The notes: a model not told the origin generated them from the letters alone. Positions 16,753 to 28,234 are shown, counted from the first letter of the stretch. The stretch is DNA of 64,000 bases from Gammaproteobacteria bacterium (GCA_012960535.1 DUBB01000045.1:1-64000); one strand, 5' to 3'. Made by a program: numbers and translations.

Positions 16753-18212
16753 AACAGGTTGCTCTGTGGCTGCTGTTGGTGCCAGTTAGTCTGTTGCTGA
16801 AACTGGTGAGCCACGCGGAGAAGTTTAGCTTCTTCCAGATAGTTGCCAATGAGTTGCAGTCCGACAGGCATGCCTTTGCTCAAGCCCACAGGAATGCTGA
16901 TAGCAGGTACACCTGCAAGGCTGGCGGCAATGGTATAAATGTCCTGGAGGTACATGGAGACAGGGTCGTTTGTTTTTGCTCCCAGTGGGAAAGCGGTTCC
17001 TGGCGCAGTGGGTCCAACGATGACATCCACCTGCTCGAATGCCGATACGAAGTCATTTTTGATCAGTCGCCTGAGTTGTTGAGCCTTGCGATAATAGGCA
17101 TCGTAATACCCTGCACTGAGAGCAAAAGCGCCCACCATAATCCTCTTTTTCACTTCGCTGCCAAAGCCCTCGCTGCGTGATCTCTTGTAGAGGTCTTCCA
17201 GATTCTCAGGGTCTTTGCAGCGATAACCATACCTGACACCATCATAGCGGGATAAATTGGCAGAACATTCGGCCGGTGCGATGACATAATAAGCGCTGAG
17301 ACTGAACTTAGTGTGAGGCAGCTCAATTTCTACAACTTCGGCACCCATCTTTGCTAGTTCTTTGATGCCATCCATAACCAGATTTTCGACTTCTGGTTCT
17401 AGCCCTTCTTTGAAATAGTCAGAGCAGATACCGACTTTCAGCCCGGCCAACGGCTCAGAAAGCGCAGCTGTAAACTCTGGCACAGCAAGATTCAGGCTGG
17501 TTGAATCCTTACTATCATGACCTGCCATGTGTTCTAGCAAAATGGCTGCATCTTCAGCTGTCCGTGTAAAGCATCCAGCCTGATCCAGGCTGGATGCAAA
17601 GGCAATCATTCCCCATCTTGATATTCGTCCATAGGTTGGCTTTAGGCCGGTTAGTCCACACATGGATGCAGGCTGCCGAATGGATCCCCCTGTGTCTGTT
17701 CCAGTGCTGGCTACACACAAACAAGCAGCCAGACTTGCAGCTGATCCGCCTGAAGATCCGCCGGGTACCTTCGTTTTATCCCAGGGGTTGTGCACCGGGC
17801 CAAAATAACTGGACTCATTGGAGGAGCCCATGGCAAATTCATCCATGTTAGTCTTGCCCAGTGTTACAGTGCCCGCGTGACGCAGTTTTTCTATGCAGGT
17901 GGATGTATAAGGTGCGATAAAGTTGGCTAACATCTTCGAACCTGCCGTGGTGCGGATATCTTCGATACAGAAAATATCTTTATGGGCCATGGGGATGCCA
18001 GTCAGCATGGTATGCTGTCCTTTAGCCAGCACTAGATCAGCGGCTTTGGCTTCCTCTATCGCGACTTCAGGCGTGATAGTGATAAAGCTATTGATCTCGC
18101 TGTCGTTCTCAGCAATTCTACTGAGGAAGTGCTGGGTTAACTCTGTTGCGGAAATCGCCTTATCCGTCAGCAGCTTATGTAGTTCCGTGATGGTGGCGTT
18201 ATTTAGGTTCAC
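16749..18212 (-). CDS. gatA: Asp-tRNA(Asn)/Glu-tRNA(Gln) amidotransferase subunit A
   Basis: A 487-residue amidase-signature enzyme that releases ammonia from glutamine for the GatCAB complex. The catalytic triad is visible as Lys78 (MAHKDIF), Ser153 in [10 protein letters not shown] and Ser177 in [16 protein letters not shown]. The rest follows the family ([21 protein letters not shown], broken here: [11 protein letters not shown] then [12 protein letters not shown]). Length is normal. It overlaps gatC and gatB by four bases on either side, so all three are translationally coupled, and the order CAB is the standard one. Confidence 0.98.
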   Translation of the reverse strand: MNLNNATITELHKLLTDKAISATELTQHFLSRIAENDSEINSFITITPEVAIEEAKAADLVLAKGQHTMLTGIPMAHKDIFCIEDIRTTAGSKMLANFIAPYTSTCIEKLRHAGTVTLGKTNMDEFAMGSSNESSYFGPVHNPWDKTKVPGGSSGGSAASLAACLCVASTGTDTGGSIRQPASMCGLTGLKPTYGRISRWGMIAFASSLDQAGCFTRTAEDAAILLEHMAGHDSKDSTSLNLAVPEFTAALSEPLAGLKVGICSDYFKEGLEPEVENLVMDGIKELAKMGAEVVEIELPHTKFSLSAYYVIAPAECSANLSRYDGVRYGYRCKDPENLEDLYKRSRSEGFGSEVKKRIMVGAFALSAGYYDAYYRKAQQLRRLIKNDFVSAFEQVDVIVGPTAPGTAFPLGAKTNDPVSMYLQDIYTIAASLAGVPAISIPVGLSKGMPVGLQLIGNYLEEAKLLRVAHQFQQQTNWHQQQPQSNLL

Positions 18213-18493
18213 TCGATAACCTTCGGTACCAGATAAAGGCCTTCTTTAAATAGAGGTGCTGCCTGACTGAACTTGGCTACCTGGTTGACCTCGGTGACTT
18301 TATCCGAGCGCAGCAGTTGTTCAGCTTCAAGTGGATGGGCTAACGGTTTTACGCCTTCACATTCAGCTGTATTCATGATTGCCACAAGTTCGAGAACTTC
18401 ATTGATTGCCCGCAGCGTGCTGTCCCGGCTTTCTGGATCCAGAGACAGCTGCGCTAAGTCGCCTAGGACGCCAAGCTCTTGCTTAGTTATCAT
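18209..18493 (-). CDS. gatC: Asp-tRNA(Asn)/Glu-tRNA(Gln) amidotransferase subunit C
   Basis: A 94-residue small subunit that wraps around the GatA-GatB interface and stabilises the complex. [21 protein letters not shown] at the start, the central [19 protein letters not shown] and [17 protein letters not shown] match GatC. I chose the ATG at 18491-18493, giving the usual length of about 95 residues; the open frame extends 24 codons further upstream without family similarity. It is the first gene of the gatCAB operon and divergent from mreB. Confidence 0.95.
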   Translation of the reverse strand: MITKQELGVLGDLAQLSLDPESRDSTLRAINEVLELVAIMNTAECEGVKPLAHPLEAEQLLRSDKVTEVNQVAKFSQAAPLFKEGLYLVPKVIE

Positions 18494-18583
18494 AGATAAA
18501 ATCCCAGATTTTGGTGGTTTAAAAACGTGAAATGCTAATGCTTCTGGAAAGGATCTGCAAATCAAAGCCCTAATATTAGCGTT

Positions 18584-18589
18584 ATTATA
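18584..18589 (-). promoter_or_regulatory. Possible -10 box of gatCAB
   Basis: TATAAT on the minus strand, about 90 bases upstream of gatC, in the 296-base divergent region shared with mreB. No good -35 box at the usual distance, so support is limited. Confidence 0.3.
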
Positions 18590-18762
18590 AACTAGTCTGG
18601 CTTCAGAACATCTGGGATTGTCCGTATTTGACTAAAAATATCTTCAATAACAGTGTCTTAAGGATGGTTTCCCTTGTACCTGGCGGCCTGTAAATGATAC
18701 AGTTCACTGCGAAGCAAGGCCGTTTTTGTAGTGGCTCTGCAGTAATTATCTAAGCTTGTTAA

Positions 18763-19827
<1,065 letters not shown>

Positions 19828-19898
19828 ATAATAGTTCCCTTGACATCGCTCGAGGCTCATATGATTAAGGCTTTTCTCAAGCTGAAACAGGTAGGGCG

Positions 19899-20765
19899 AT
19901 GAAACCTCTTTTTCAGAAACGCGTTGGTATTGGCGTTAAAGCCAGTGGGCTTATTTTTGCCTGCGTAATCCTTGTCAGTGTGGATGCTTCCACATTGTGG
20001 CTGAAATCCTTCAAGACGCTGGCAGGTACCGCATTGGAACCAGTGTTGATGATATCTCAGTGGCCGAATCAGGCAGCGGATAGTTTTTCTGTCTTTTTCA
20101 CGACTCGAAAGACGTTTAGGGATGAAATCGAGAGATTGAATTTACAGATATTAACGATGCGGACAAGCACCCAGAAAATGGCTGCACTATTGCAGGAAAA
20201 TAATCGCCTAAGGCAACTACTGGGTTCGTCTGAGCGAATTCAGGAAGCGGTCCTGATTACAGAAGTTATTGGGGTTGATCCTAACCCAAATCATGCTCGG
20301 ATCACCGTTGATAAAGGTACCAGCGACAACGTTGCCATTGGTCAGGCAGTTATTGATGACAGAGGTCTAGTAGGCAAGGTCGTAGCATCGACCCTGGGTA
20401 CCAGCACCATTTTACTGATCACGGACCAAACGCAGGCAGTGCCGGTCAGGTCTCTGAGAAGTGGTCTGCAATTGATTGTTGAAGGTGGCGGTGGGTTTGC
20501 CGATCTAGTGGGAAGACATGTGCCCGGTACGGCTGATTTAAGGGTGGGTGACACTTTGGTGACATCCGGCTTGGGACAGGTATTTCCCAATGGCTATCCA
20601 GTGGCTGTAGTGAGCCAGTTTGAACAGTCACAGGGTAATCCCTTCGCAACTATTCAGGCGAAACCATTAGCACATCTTTCTGCCAGGAGTCATGTGCTGA
20701 TTCTATTCTCGACCGCAGTAATGCCTGAAAATTATTCGAATGGAGCCGCCATCAATGGCCAGTGA
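19899..20765 (+). CDS. mreC: Rod shape-determining protein MreC
   Basis: A 288-residue inner-membrane protein linking MreB to periplasmic wall synthases. It has one N-terminal membrane segment (about 18-38), a coiled coil at roughly 65-105 (DEIERLNLQILTMRTSTQKM and on) and the two beta-barrel domains with the family stretch GLVGKVVASTLGTSTILLI and VPVRSLRSGLQLIVEG. AGGTAGGGCG precedes the ATG. Length is slightly short but normal. It overlaps the mreD start region. Confidence 0.96.
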   Translation: MKPLFQKRVGIGVKASGLIFACVILVSVDASTLWLKSFKTLAGTALEPVLMISQWPNQAADSFSVFFTTRKTFRDEIERLNLQILTMRTSTQKMAALLQENNRLRQLLGSSERIQEAVLITEVIGVDPNPNHARITVDKGTSDNVAIGQAVIDDRGLVGKVVASTLGTSTILLITDQTQAVPVRSLRSGLQLIVEGGGGFADLVGRHVPGTADLRVGDTLVTSGLGQVFPNGYPVAVVSQFEQSQGNPFATIQAKPLAHLSARSHVLILFSTAVMPENYSNGAAINGQ

Positions 20766-21255
20766 GGCTTCAAGCAAGGGCAGTTGGGTCATATTGAGCA
20801 GCCTCTTCATGGCGTTGATACTTACTATCCTGCCTTTGCCAGAGGGTGTGCCTATGGAAATGGGTTATCTCAGACCTGATTGGCTGGCTCTGGTGATAGT
20901 GTACTGGACGCTGGCGCTGCCAGACAGGGTTGGTCTGTTGACTGCTTTTTTTGTCGGCCTGCTAGCGGATGTCATCAGTGGTTCACTGCTGGGTTTGCAT
21001 GCTATGGGTTTGGTCATGGTGGCCAGTTTTGCTCTGGCCGCTTACCAGCGAATTCGAATGTTGGCAGTATGGCAACAGGCGACCATAGTCTTTCTTATTC
21101 TGACATTGCTTCAGATCGTTAGTGTGTTAATAACCGTACAGTTATCGGGCAGGGCGTTCAGTTGGCTGACCTTTCTGATTCCGCTGGTCAGTGCCCTCGT
21201 TTGGCCCTGGATCTTCCTAGGATTGAGAGCATTGCGAAGACGCTTTATTAACTGA
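20755..21255 (+). CDS. mreD: Rod shape-determining protein MreD
   Basis: A 166-residue integral membrane protein with five or six hydrophobic segments; it completes the MreBCD complex. The conserved early stretch is LPLPEGVPMEMGYLRPDW, then LTAFFVGLLADVISGSLLGL. I chose the ATG at 20755, overlapping the mreC stop, because GGAG lies at a usable distance; an in-frame ATG at 20740 is the alternative. It is translationally coupled to mreC. Confidence 0.93.
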   Translation: MASEASSKGSWVILSSLFMALILTILPLPEGVPMEMGYLRPDWLALVIVYWTLALPDRVGLLTAFFVGLLADVISGSLLGLHAMGLVMVASFALAAYQRIRMLAVWQQATIVFLILTLLQIVSVLITVQLSGRAFSWLTFLIPLVSALVWPWIFLGLRALRRRFIN

Positions 21256-21331
21256 ATCTATTGATCAAGTGCTACACATGGTTTTTTCAGCATGGTCATC
21301 GGTTATCCTGTCCTTTAGAGAGCAAGAGAAT

Positions 21332-21907
21332 ATGGTGGAATTAATACTGGCATCGGCTTCACCGCGACGCGCGGAACTCTTACAGCAAATTGGAATCAAA
21401 TTCAGGGTTGAAGCAGCGGCTATAGATGAATCCAGAAATGTTCAAGAGCAACCATTTGATCTAGTGACGAGACTGGCCGGCGAGAAAGCAAAAAGCAAAT
21501 TGCCTTGTAATGGTGTCGTGCTGGCGGCTGATACCATTGTACTCGACGATGATGCTATTTTGGGTAAACCGACGGACAGAGATCATGCTGTTGATATGCT
21601 GAGAAGATTAGCGAACAGGACCCACAGAGTGGTAACAGCAATCTGTCTAACCGATAACTCTCGTACAGTTACAGACGTAGTATCGACGCTTGTAACTCTG
21701 AGGCCCATTACTCAGGCTGAAGCCGAATTCTACTGGGAGTCAGGTGAGCCACTGGATAAGGCTGGAGGGTTTGCAATTCAGGGGCTCGGGGCTGTTTTTG
21801 TGAAGAATATCCAGGGAAGTTACAGTAATGTGGTTGGTCTGCCATTGTTCGAAACGGCTGCAATGCTGGATAGTTTTGGAATTCAGACACTCAATGCCAC
21901 ACTATAG
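21332..21907 (+). CDS. maf: Maf-like nucleotide pyrophosphatase (dTTP/UTP type)
   Basis: A 191-residue Maf/YhdE-type house-cleaning enzyme that hydrolyses dTTP, UTP and modified nucleotides. Visible motifs are LILASASPRRAELLQQIG at the N-terminus, the AADTIV block near residue 68 with the catalytic Asp, GKP and AGGFAIQGLGAVFVKNIQGSY with NVVGLPLFE at the C-terminus. I chose the ATG at 21332; the open frame extends 21 codons upstream without family similarity. The position between mreD and rng is conserved in gammaproteobacteria. Confidence 0.95.
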   Translation: MVELILASASPRRAELLQQIGIKFRVEAAAIDESRNVQEQPFDLVTRLAGEKAKSKLPCNGVVLAADTIVLDDDAILGKPTDRDHAVDMLRRLANRTHRVVTAICLTDNSRTVTDVVSTLVTLRPITQAEAEFYWESGEPLDKAGGFAIQGLGAVFVKNIQGSYSNVVGLPLFETAAMLDSFGIQTLNATL

Positions 21908-21949
21908 AAAAGAAAAAGAAAGAAAGAGAGAAAGAGAAAGAGAAAGAAG
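21906..21949 (+). repeat. 44-base pure purine tract after maf
   Basis: The tract starts inside the maf stop codon and contains only A and G, rich in GAAA and GAGAAA units, up to T at 21950. It separates maf from rng. Such tracts can slip in replication and, on the RNA, are unstructured. Confidence 0.9.
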
Positions 21950-22031
21950 TAAGATTCGCTCTGGCGGTATGCCCGAGTTCTTGTAGACAGATATTGTAGG
22001 CTGGTCTCTGGGTTAACAAAATGGTCATGCT

Positions 22032-23507
22032 ATGACGAAAGAAATACTCATAAATTCCTCGCCGGCAGAGTGCCGTATCGCGCTAGTTGAAGATCGTGTG
22101 CTTCAGGAGGTATTGATTGAGAGGCGTCATGTTGAATCGATGGTGGGTAATATATATAAAGGCACGGTTCAGCGGGTTATCAGGGGAATGCAGAGTGCTT
22201 TTGTATCGATTGAAGCGAATCGAAATGCGTTTCTTCATGTAACCGATATTGCCATGGAATTGGATCCGGACCAGAATGCTGACCGGTTGGATGGCCGCAT
22301 AGAGGAGAGAACCAGGCAGGGGGAACAGTTGCTGTTACAGGTAACCAAGGAGCCCACGGACAGTAAAGCAGCAAGAGTGACCACGCGTATCACGCTGGCA
22401 TCGCGTTATCTGGTGATGACAACGGGAACAACACAAGTTCGCGTATCTCTCAAGATTGAAGATGAAAATGAGCGAGAGCGTCTCAAAGATCTTATAACGA
22501 TTTGCCAAGGTGACTTTTCTGCCGGGTTTATTGCCCGGACCGCCGCAGACGGCGTTGAACTGGATAGTTTGCAACGGGATGCGGGTTTATTGAAAGCCAG
22601 ATGGCAAGATATTACGCGACGGTTCCGTCTCGAATCGTCAGGTTCCTTACTTCATCGGGAGTTACCAGTTCTGCTGAAAGTACTGCGCGATATTGTCTCC
22701 GACGATCTAACGAGCATAACAGTTGATGATGATCGGGCACTGGTGGAAGTGCAGGATTTTTTGGCTGATTTTTTACCAGATCAACTGGGTTGCCTAACAC
22801 GAGCCACTTCAGGACAGAATCTTTTCGATCGATATGGCCTGGAAGCGCAAATTCAAGCCGCATTAGAACCGCGGGTGGCTTTGAATTCAGGTGGTTATCT
22901 GGTTATCGAGCAGACAGAGGCCATGACCACAATAGATGTCAATACGGGATCTTACCTTGGAAGCAGGCATCTGTCAGAAACCATTTTCCGGACCAATCTG
23001 GAAGCCGCCGAGGCTATACCAAAGCAGCTTAGATTACGAAACGTAGGTGGCATTGTTGTTGTCGATTTTATTGACATGAAGACAGAGGATGACAAGCAGG
23101 AATTACTTGACTGCCTTCATGCCGGGTTATTAGAAGACCCTATTCCTTGTGGCCTTTCGCCGGTTTCAACCCTGGGTCTGGTAGAAATTACTAGGAAGAG
23201 GTCAGGTAAAAGTCTACAGATGATGCTTTCCCAGCCTTGCTTGCATTGTCACGGGCTGGGTCTCGTTAATTCAACTGATGCCCTTGCAGCAGCGGTGTTT
23301 CGTGAGGTTTACCTGCGAAGGCGTGAATTTGAAAACTCAAGTTGTTTGGTCTTAGCAGGACAGAAATTAGTCGATAGGCTACACACTGGCTACCACAAGG
23401 AAGTGCAGGCGATGCACCGGGATCATGCTGTTGTTTTGAAGTTAAGCGTGAGCTCTGAGCTGTGCGAGGATGAGTTCCGGTTAATCCAGTCTGCAGAGGT
23501 GCAATAG
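22032..23507 (+). CDS. rng: Ribonuclease G
   Basis: A 491-residue RNase E/G-family endoribonuclease that matures the 5' end of 16S rRNA and degrades some mRNAs. It has an N-terminal S1 domain (about 35-125; GNIYKGTVQRVIRGMQSAFV with FLHVTDI), the DNase I-like catalytic block with the magnesium-binding Asp in TTIDVNTGSYLGSR near residue 300, VVDFIDM with a second Asp, and the zinc-link cysteines in CLHCHGLG near residue 405. It lacks the long C-terminal scaffold of RNase E. The ribosome site is weak. It lies six bases before yhdP. Confidence 0.97.
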   Translation: MTKEILINSSPAECRIALVEDRVLQEVLIERRHVESMVGNIYKGTVQRVIRGMQSAFVSIEANRNAFLHVTDIAMELDPDQNADRLDGRIEERTRQGEQLLLQVTKEPTDSKAARVTTRITLASRYLVMTTGTTQVRVSLKIEDENERERLKDLITICQGDFSAGFIARTAADGVELDSLQRDAGLLKARWQDITRRFRLESSGSLLHRELPVLLKVLRDIVSDDLTSITVDDDRALVEVQDFLADFLPDQLGCLTRATSGQNLFDRYGLEAQIQAALEPRVALNSGGYLVIEQTEAMTTIDVNTGSYLGSRHLSETIFRTNLEAAEAIPKQLRLRNVGGIVVVDFIDMKTEDDKQELLDCLHAGLLEDPIPCGLSPVSTLGLVEITRKRSGKSLQMMLSQPCLHCHGLGLVNSTDALAAAVFREVYLRRREFENSSCLVLAGQKLVDRLHTGYHKEVQAMHRDHAVVLKLSVSSELCEDEFRLIQSAEVQ

Positions 23508-23513
23508 GCCTTT

Positions 23514-26500
23514 ATGACCAGACAAGTTTTTTCCAGATTATTCCAGGTCCTGGCCTTTTCGGTACTGCTTTTGTTGGCTTCCTACGTCACGCTGGGAAGG
23601 CTTGCCATAGGTTTGGTGAGTTACTTTCAAGTCGAAGTGGAGGATCAGATTTCAAAGACTCTGGGTGTGGGTTTTAGAACACGATCCATAACGGGGCAGT
23701 GGAACATACTGGACCCTACCATCGTACTGGTGGGGCTTTCTCTGGGCGGGGCTGAAAATGCGGCTATTTCGGCGCAGCGTGTAGAGTTGAAGTTAAGTTC
23801 GTGGCGGTCGTTAACAGAATTTTTCCCTGTACTCAGTAGAGTGGTAGTCAACGCTGTTTCATTGCAGATAAGCAGGAAGGAAGATGGTTCCTGGGGTATC
23901 TCGGGAATCCAGGGAACTCGCTCCCAGGGTTTGTCCGATTTTACGAGGTTGCTGTCTTATGCAGATGTCCTGCAGATATCAGACCTGGAAGTTAAGATTG
24001 ATACGGGCCAGGGTATTTTCTTGTTTACCACTGCTGGGTCGAAAACAGGTATTGAAATCAGTGCAGATGAAGACGGCGGTGTATTTGATGCAGCGCTGCA
24101 ACTGGCAAACGAGGCAGCATCAGGACAGCGCGGGCCACCGGCGAAGATGTTTTTGTCAGGTTCCTTCCAGGGTGAACTGAGCCCGATCAGTTCTGCTTCA
24201 GTGAGCGCTTTTGTCAGCCTTGAAAATCTAAGACTGGCAACGGCTTATAGCAGCTTCAGAGAAGATAACAGGACGGCAGATGCCGTGTTAGCAGGTCAGG
24301 CCTGGTTGCAATTAGATAAAGGCGGCATTGCATCACAGGTTAAACTTTCCGTAACGGACCTGAACCTGACAGGTAAGGGAAGTTCTGTGCTTTCGACTGG
24401 GTTTGCAGTATCGGGCAATATGGCAGATGGAACTGCCTCGGTCCTGGTTCCGGAAATGTCTGTTATTGGTTCTGGTGAGGCGATTAGAATAAAAGGATTG
24501 TCCCTGGCCGTTGAGGAAACATCTCAGGGAAGTTTTGAAGTTGCTGCAGTCCTGCCTTCTCTGAGGCTGGATAATCGCATTTTACCGCTGCTATTTGATT
24601 TGCAGTCTGAAGAGGGTAACCAGAGTCAATCCGGTAACCGGTTAAGTGCTATGGAGCCTGTTGCTTTATTAACTGACCTGGGTCTTTTTGTTGATTCCGG
24701 AAGCATCAAGAACTCACTCAGGTTTATGGCAAATGTGGATAACCTGCAGCTGAGACCTGAGTACGGCGTGCCTGGGTTACAGGGAATTAAAGGTTTTGTG
24801 AGTTTGGGCCTGGAATCAGGTTTCTTTGACTTGCAGAGTGGCCAGAGCCAGATTCATTTTCCGACTGTTTATGAACTGCCCTGGCAACTGGATACCAGTT
24901 CTGGGCGGTTAGCTTATCGTATTCATGATCACGGCATGCAGATTGTTTCCGGACCACTGACAGTGACATCGGGTGAACTGGTGGCCAGGGGTAAGTTATT
25001 GATCGATATGCAGCAAGAGAAATTGATGCGGACCTGGGGCCTGTCAGTGGGACTGCAGGATGCCAGTTTAATAGGGCTGGAGCCCTTCATTCCGCTTACT
25101 GTTCCGGAAGAAACAAGAAATTGGATATCGACCGCTATTCGTTCTGGTGTGGCTGGTAAGGCCGGCTTGGTGATTCATGGTTCGATTGACAGATCTGCTG
25201 CTAAAGTAGAAAAGAGCTATGAAATCCAGTTTGAAACAATGGATGCCGTGCTCAAATATCAGCCTCTCTGGCCAGAAATCGCAGGGCTCCAGGGAACCGT
25301 GTATATCAGTAATCGAGGCGTTTTTGCTGACGGGCTTAAAGGAGAGGTATTCAATACAGCAGTTAAGGATCTGTCATTGAGAATCCACCAGGGGGATGAT
25401 AACCCGCCAGAATGGGTTGAAATATCTGCCGATTTATATGGACCTTTTGCCGACCTTTTTAAGGCTTTTCAGGAGACACCGCTTCGAGATAGCATTTCAC
25501 GGGCTGCTGATAATTGGACCGGTCATGGTTTCATGAAAGCCGGCATTGAGGTCTCAGTCGGCATAGGTGCATCCGCAGGGGCGCCGCCTCGGGTTGATAC
25601 AGTAGTTGAACTCGCCGAAGTTCAGTTCGACTTAACCGATATTGACCTTGTTATTGAGGATTTGAGTGGCTCGTTCAGATATCAGTCAGATGCTGGATTA
25701 ACCAGTGAATACTTCTCTTGCGACTTGTTTGATGGACCTGCGACAGGTCATATTGGAACTAATCAGTTGGGTCAGTCCGGTGCTTTTCTGGTTTCCCTAG
25801 GCGGGTCTTCAGAGGTTGTGCAAATAAATAAGTGGCTCGAGTTGCCGCTGCTCAAGTTCATTCAGGGCACCACTGATTACCAGGCCATATTGACGCTGCC
25901 GTATGGTGGCAGGGATAACAGGCCGATGATTGAGGTATCAAGCCAATTAGTGGGTATTAACATTGACATGCCGCCACCTATTGGCAAGATCACAGCTGAT
26001 ACGCAACGTGAATTTAAGTATCAACAGGTGCTTGGCCCTGATCCGTTAATAGCTAGTTTTTCGTTGGAGCAAAGTGTGACCGGTAACCTGAAATTGATGA
26101 ACGGATCTGTGGTTGGTGGTCGCATTAATCTGGGTGAGTTCAAGAATGAAGCCAGTGCTTTTGATGCGATTCGAGTGACCGGTTCTTTGCCCTTTCTATC
26201 CTTGTCGGAGTGGGATCTTTTTTTTGAGGAATTGGAAAAGAAAACGGATCTGTCGGTACAGTCAGAAATAAGAAGCCATTTGAAGTCCATCGATGTAATG
26301 GTCGATAAATTAAATATCTATGAATTTGAGTTAGATAATATTGCGGTAAAGATCACACCGCTTGAAGAGGCCTGGAGGGTCACGCTGGAGAACGAACAGA
26401 TACTCGGTGAATTCGTCGATTTTGATGATGAACTGGAACCGTTGGATGTCCGGCTCAGTTACTTGCGCCTTCAATCAGACCCAGCGGATGCCGGCCTGGA

Positions 26501-27404
26501 TCCATTATCATCGGTTTCACCGGAAATGTTTGTTCCACTTCGTTTTCAGTCCGAACAGGTGGTTTATGATAATGAAGATTATGGGTCCTGGTCTTTTTTA
26601 TTTTCTCCCAGCGAAACCGGTGGGGATATAAAGGAATTAAGCGCGCGGGTTAAAGGTATGGAAATTGATTTACCTGAAACCTTTCAATGGACCAATATTC
26701 CTGGCCAGGAAACCACCACTTTTATTGGGGATATTCGAGTTCCTGAACTCGGTGACAGTCTTGAAGCATGGGGTTATGCGGCAGGATTAGAAGGTCAGGG
26801 GTTTAATTTTCAATCCAGATTGAAATGGCCGGGTTCGCCATTAAATGTGGGTATTGAGAATTTGGGTGGGCAATTGAGCTTCAAGGGGGGTAAAGGTCGT
26901 ATTGTCCAGGTTGAAGCCAACAGCGGTCCCCTTAAATTACTGGGCATATTCGATTTTGCTGAAATAGCGAAAAGATTCAGGCTGGATTTTACTGGATTGT
27001 TGGCTGAGGGCCATTCCTTTAATTCCGTTGCCGGTGGGGTAACTTTGTATGATGGCAGTATTGATGTAACAGAACCGATTGTCATTGTAGGTGCAGGCAG
27101 TCAATTTACGCTGGCGGGGAATCTGGACCTGGTCAGTGAAAAGATTGACACCGATCTGATCGTAACATTACCGGTGAACAAGAATCTTCCCTGGTACGCG
27201 GCTTATACCGCTTTTGCAACAGGCCCTATTACTGCCGCAGGTGTTTTTTTGGCCCAGAAAATTTTCAAGAAACAGATTCGGGACATGACCAGTTTAAAAT
27301 ACGAAATCTTGGGGACCTTGGAGGAACCCGAGGTGAATTTCGTATCGATGTTCGATGCCTCAGTTCGAGCATTGCCTGAGCAGAGCGCGGAAACCCAACA
27401 GTGA
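23514..27404 (+). CDS. yhdP: YhdP/AsmA-like intermembrane phospholipid transport protein
   Basis: A very large (1296-residue) protein of the DUF3971/AsmA-like family, anchored by one N-terminal membrane segment (about 8-32, VLAFSVLLLLASYVTLGRL). A long beta-rich repeat region would form a hydrophobic groove across the periplasm. The C-terminus holds the AsmA-2-like part, including LDLVSEKIDTDLIVTLPVNK and PITAAGVFLAQKIF. In E. coli YhdP, with TamB and YdbH, moves phospholipids to the outer membrane. The size and the position between rng and the nitrilase gene agree with the family. The mla genes often found in this chromosomal block are absent from the window, which may put more weight on this protein; that is inference. 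Confidence 0.95.
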   Translation: MTRQVFSRLFQVLAFSVLLLLASYVTLGRLAIGLVSYFQVEVEDQISKTLGVGFRTRSITGQWNILDPTIVLVGLSLGGAENAAISAQRVELKLSSWRSLTEFFPVLSRVVVNAVSLQISRKEDGSWGISGIQGTRSQGLSDFTRLLSYADVLQISDLEVKIDTGQGIFLFTTAGSKTGIEISADEDGGVFDAALQLANEAASGQRGPPAKMFLSGSFQGELSPISSASVSAFVSLENLRLATAYSSFREDNRTADAVLAGQAWLQLDKGGIASQVKLSVTDLNLTGKGSSVLSTGFAVSGNMADGTASVLVPEMSVIGSGEAIRIKGLSLAVEETSQGSFEVAAVLPSLRLDNRILPLLFDLQSEEGNQSQSGNRLSAMEPVALLTDLGLFVDSGSIKNSLRFMANVDNLQLRPEYGVPGLQGIKGFVSLGLESGFFDLQSGQSQIHFPTVYELPWQLDTSSGRLAYRIHDHGMQIVSGPLTVTSGELVARGKLLIDMQQEKLMRTWGLSVGLQDASLIGLEPFIPLTVPEETRNWISTAIRSGVAGKAGLVIHGSIDRSAAKVEKSYEIQFETMDAVLKYQPLWPEIAGLQGTVYISNRGVFADGLKGEVFNTAVKDLSLRIHQGDDNPPEWVEISADLYGPFADLFKAFQETPLRDSISRAADNWTGHGFMKAGIEVSVGIGASAGAPPRVDTVVELAEVQFDLTDIDLVIEDLSGSFRYQSDAGLTSEYFSCDLFDGPATGHIGTNQLGQSGAFLVSLGGSSEVVQINKWLELPLLKFIQGTTDYQAILTLPYGGRDNRPMIEVSSQLVGINIDMPPPIGKITADTQREFKYQQVLGPDPLIASFSLEQSVTGNLKLMNGSVVGGRINLGEFKNEASAFDAIRVTGSLPFLSLSEWDLFFEELEKKTDLSVQSEIRSHLKSIDVMVDKLNIYEFELDNIAVKITPLEEAWRVTLENEQILGEFVDFDDELEPLDVRLSYLRLQSDPADAGLDPLSSVSPEMFVPLRFQSEQVVYDNEDYGSWSFLFSPSETGGDIKELSARVKGMEIDLPETFQWTNIPGQETTTFIGDIRVPELGDSLEAWGYAAGLEGQGFNFQSRLKWPGSPLNVGIENLGGQLSFKGGKGRIVQVEANSGPLKLLGIFDFAEIAKRFRLDFTGLLAEGHSFNSVAGGVTLYDGSIDVTEPIVIVGAGSQFTLAGNLDLVSEKIDTDLIVTLPVNKNLPWYAAYTAFATGPITAAGVFLAQKIFKKQIRDMTSLKYEILGTLEEPEVNFVSMFDASVRALPEQSAETQQ

Positions 27405-28234
27405 GCCTTTCGCGCATAGCAGTAGTGCAGATGACCAGCAGTATTGAGGTAGAAACCAATTTACAGAAACTGGTTGTGTTGTTTGAAGCGTTGCAAGGAG
27501 AGTCGGTGGTCGCTGTTTTTTTGCCCGAGAACTTTGCGGCTCTGGGTACAACTCAGGCATTAGAAATTGGCCTCGGTGAACAGTCAGGGAATAGCCGAAT
27601 CCGGACTTTCCTTGCAGATCAGGCAATTGCTCTGGACTCGTGGATATTCGCTGGAACAATCCCCATGGCGAGTCGACCCGATGGCGAGCCAGTAGGTGAG
27701 GGCCGGGTTAGAGCTGCATCCCTGGTAATTGATCAATGCGGACAGCAGATTGCGCGTTACGACAAAATTCATATGTTTGATGTTGATGTTGACGATAAGC
27801 AACGTCGATATCGAGAATCGGATCGTTTTGAACCCGGTGATGCACTCGAAGTTGTCAATTCCCCTCTCGGCCAGGTTGGATTGAGTGTTTGTTACGATGT
27901 TCGTTTCCCTGAAATGTATCGTCGGCTAGTCCTGGCAGGGGCAGAAATTCTTGCCGTGCCCTCTGCCTTCACCCGGGTAACCGGCCAAGCTCATTATCGG
28001 GTGCTGATGCAGGCCAGGGCGATAGAGAACTTCTGTTTTGTGGTGGCGGCATGCCAGGTTGGTTATCACGATTCTGGAAGGGAAACATATGGCCATAGCA
28101 TGGTCGTTAATCCCTGGGGTAAGGTTATTGCGGAACTGCAGGACCAGGAAGGTATTTTATTTGCCGATATTGATCTGGAAGAAGTAAATGATTCAAGGAT
28201 GCAGGTGCCAGCCTGGCATATGAGAACGCCTTAA
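27401..28234 (+). CDS. Carbon-nitrogen hydrolase (Nit family, deaminated-glutathione-amidase-like)
   Basis: A 277-residue nitrilase-superfamily enzyme. The catalytic triad is visible: Glu in FLPENFAALG near residue 45, Lys in RYDKIHMFDVDV near residue 122, and Cys in VGLSVCYDVRFPEMYR near residue 163. The DVDV and RFPE motifs are those of Nit1/Nit2-type amidases that repair deaminated glutathione. The GTG start overlaps the yhdP stop (GTGA), so it is coupled to yhdP. In related genomes tldD follows; here yjgA follows on the other strand and the two TAA stops share the palindrome TTAA. Confidence 0.93.
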   Translation: MSLSRIAVVQMTSSIEVETNLQKLVVLFEALQGESVVAVFLPENFAALGTTQALEIGLGEQSGNSRIRTFLADQAIALDSWIFAGTIPMASRPDGEPVGEGRVRAASLVIDQCGQQIARYDKIHMFDVDVDDKQRRYRESDRFEPGDALEVVNSPLGQVGLSVCYDVRFPEMYRRLVLAGAEILAVPSAFTRVTGQAHYRVLMQARAIENFCFVVAACQVGYHDSGRETYGHSMVVNPWGKVIAELQDQEGILFADIDLEEVNDSRMQVPAWHMRTP

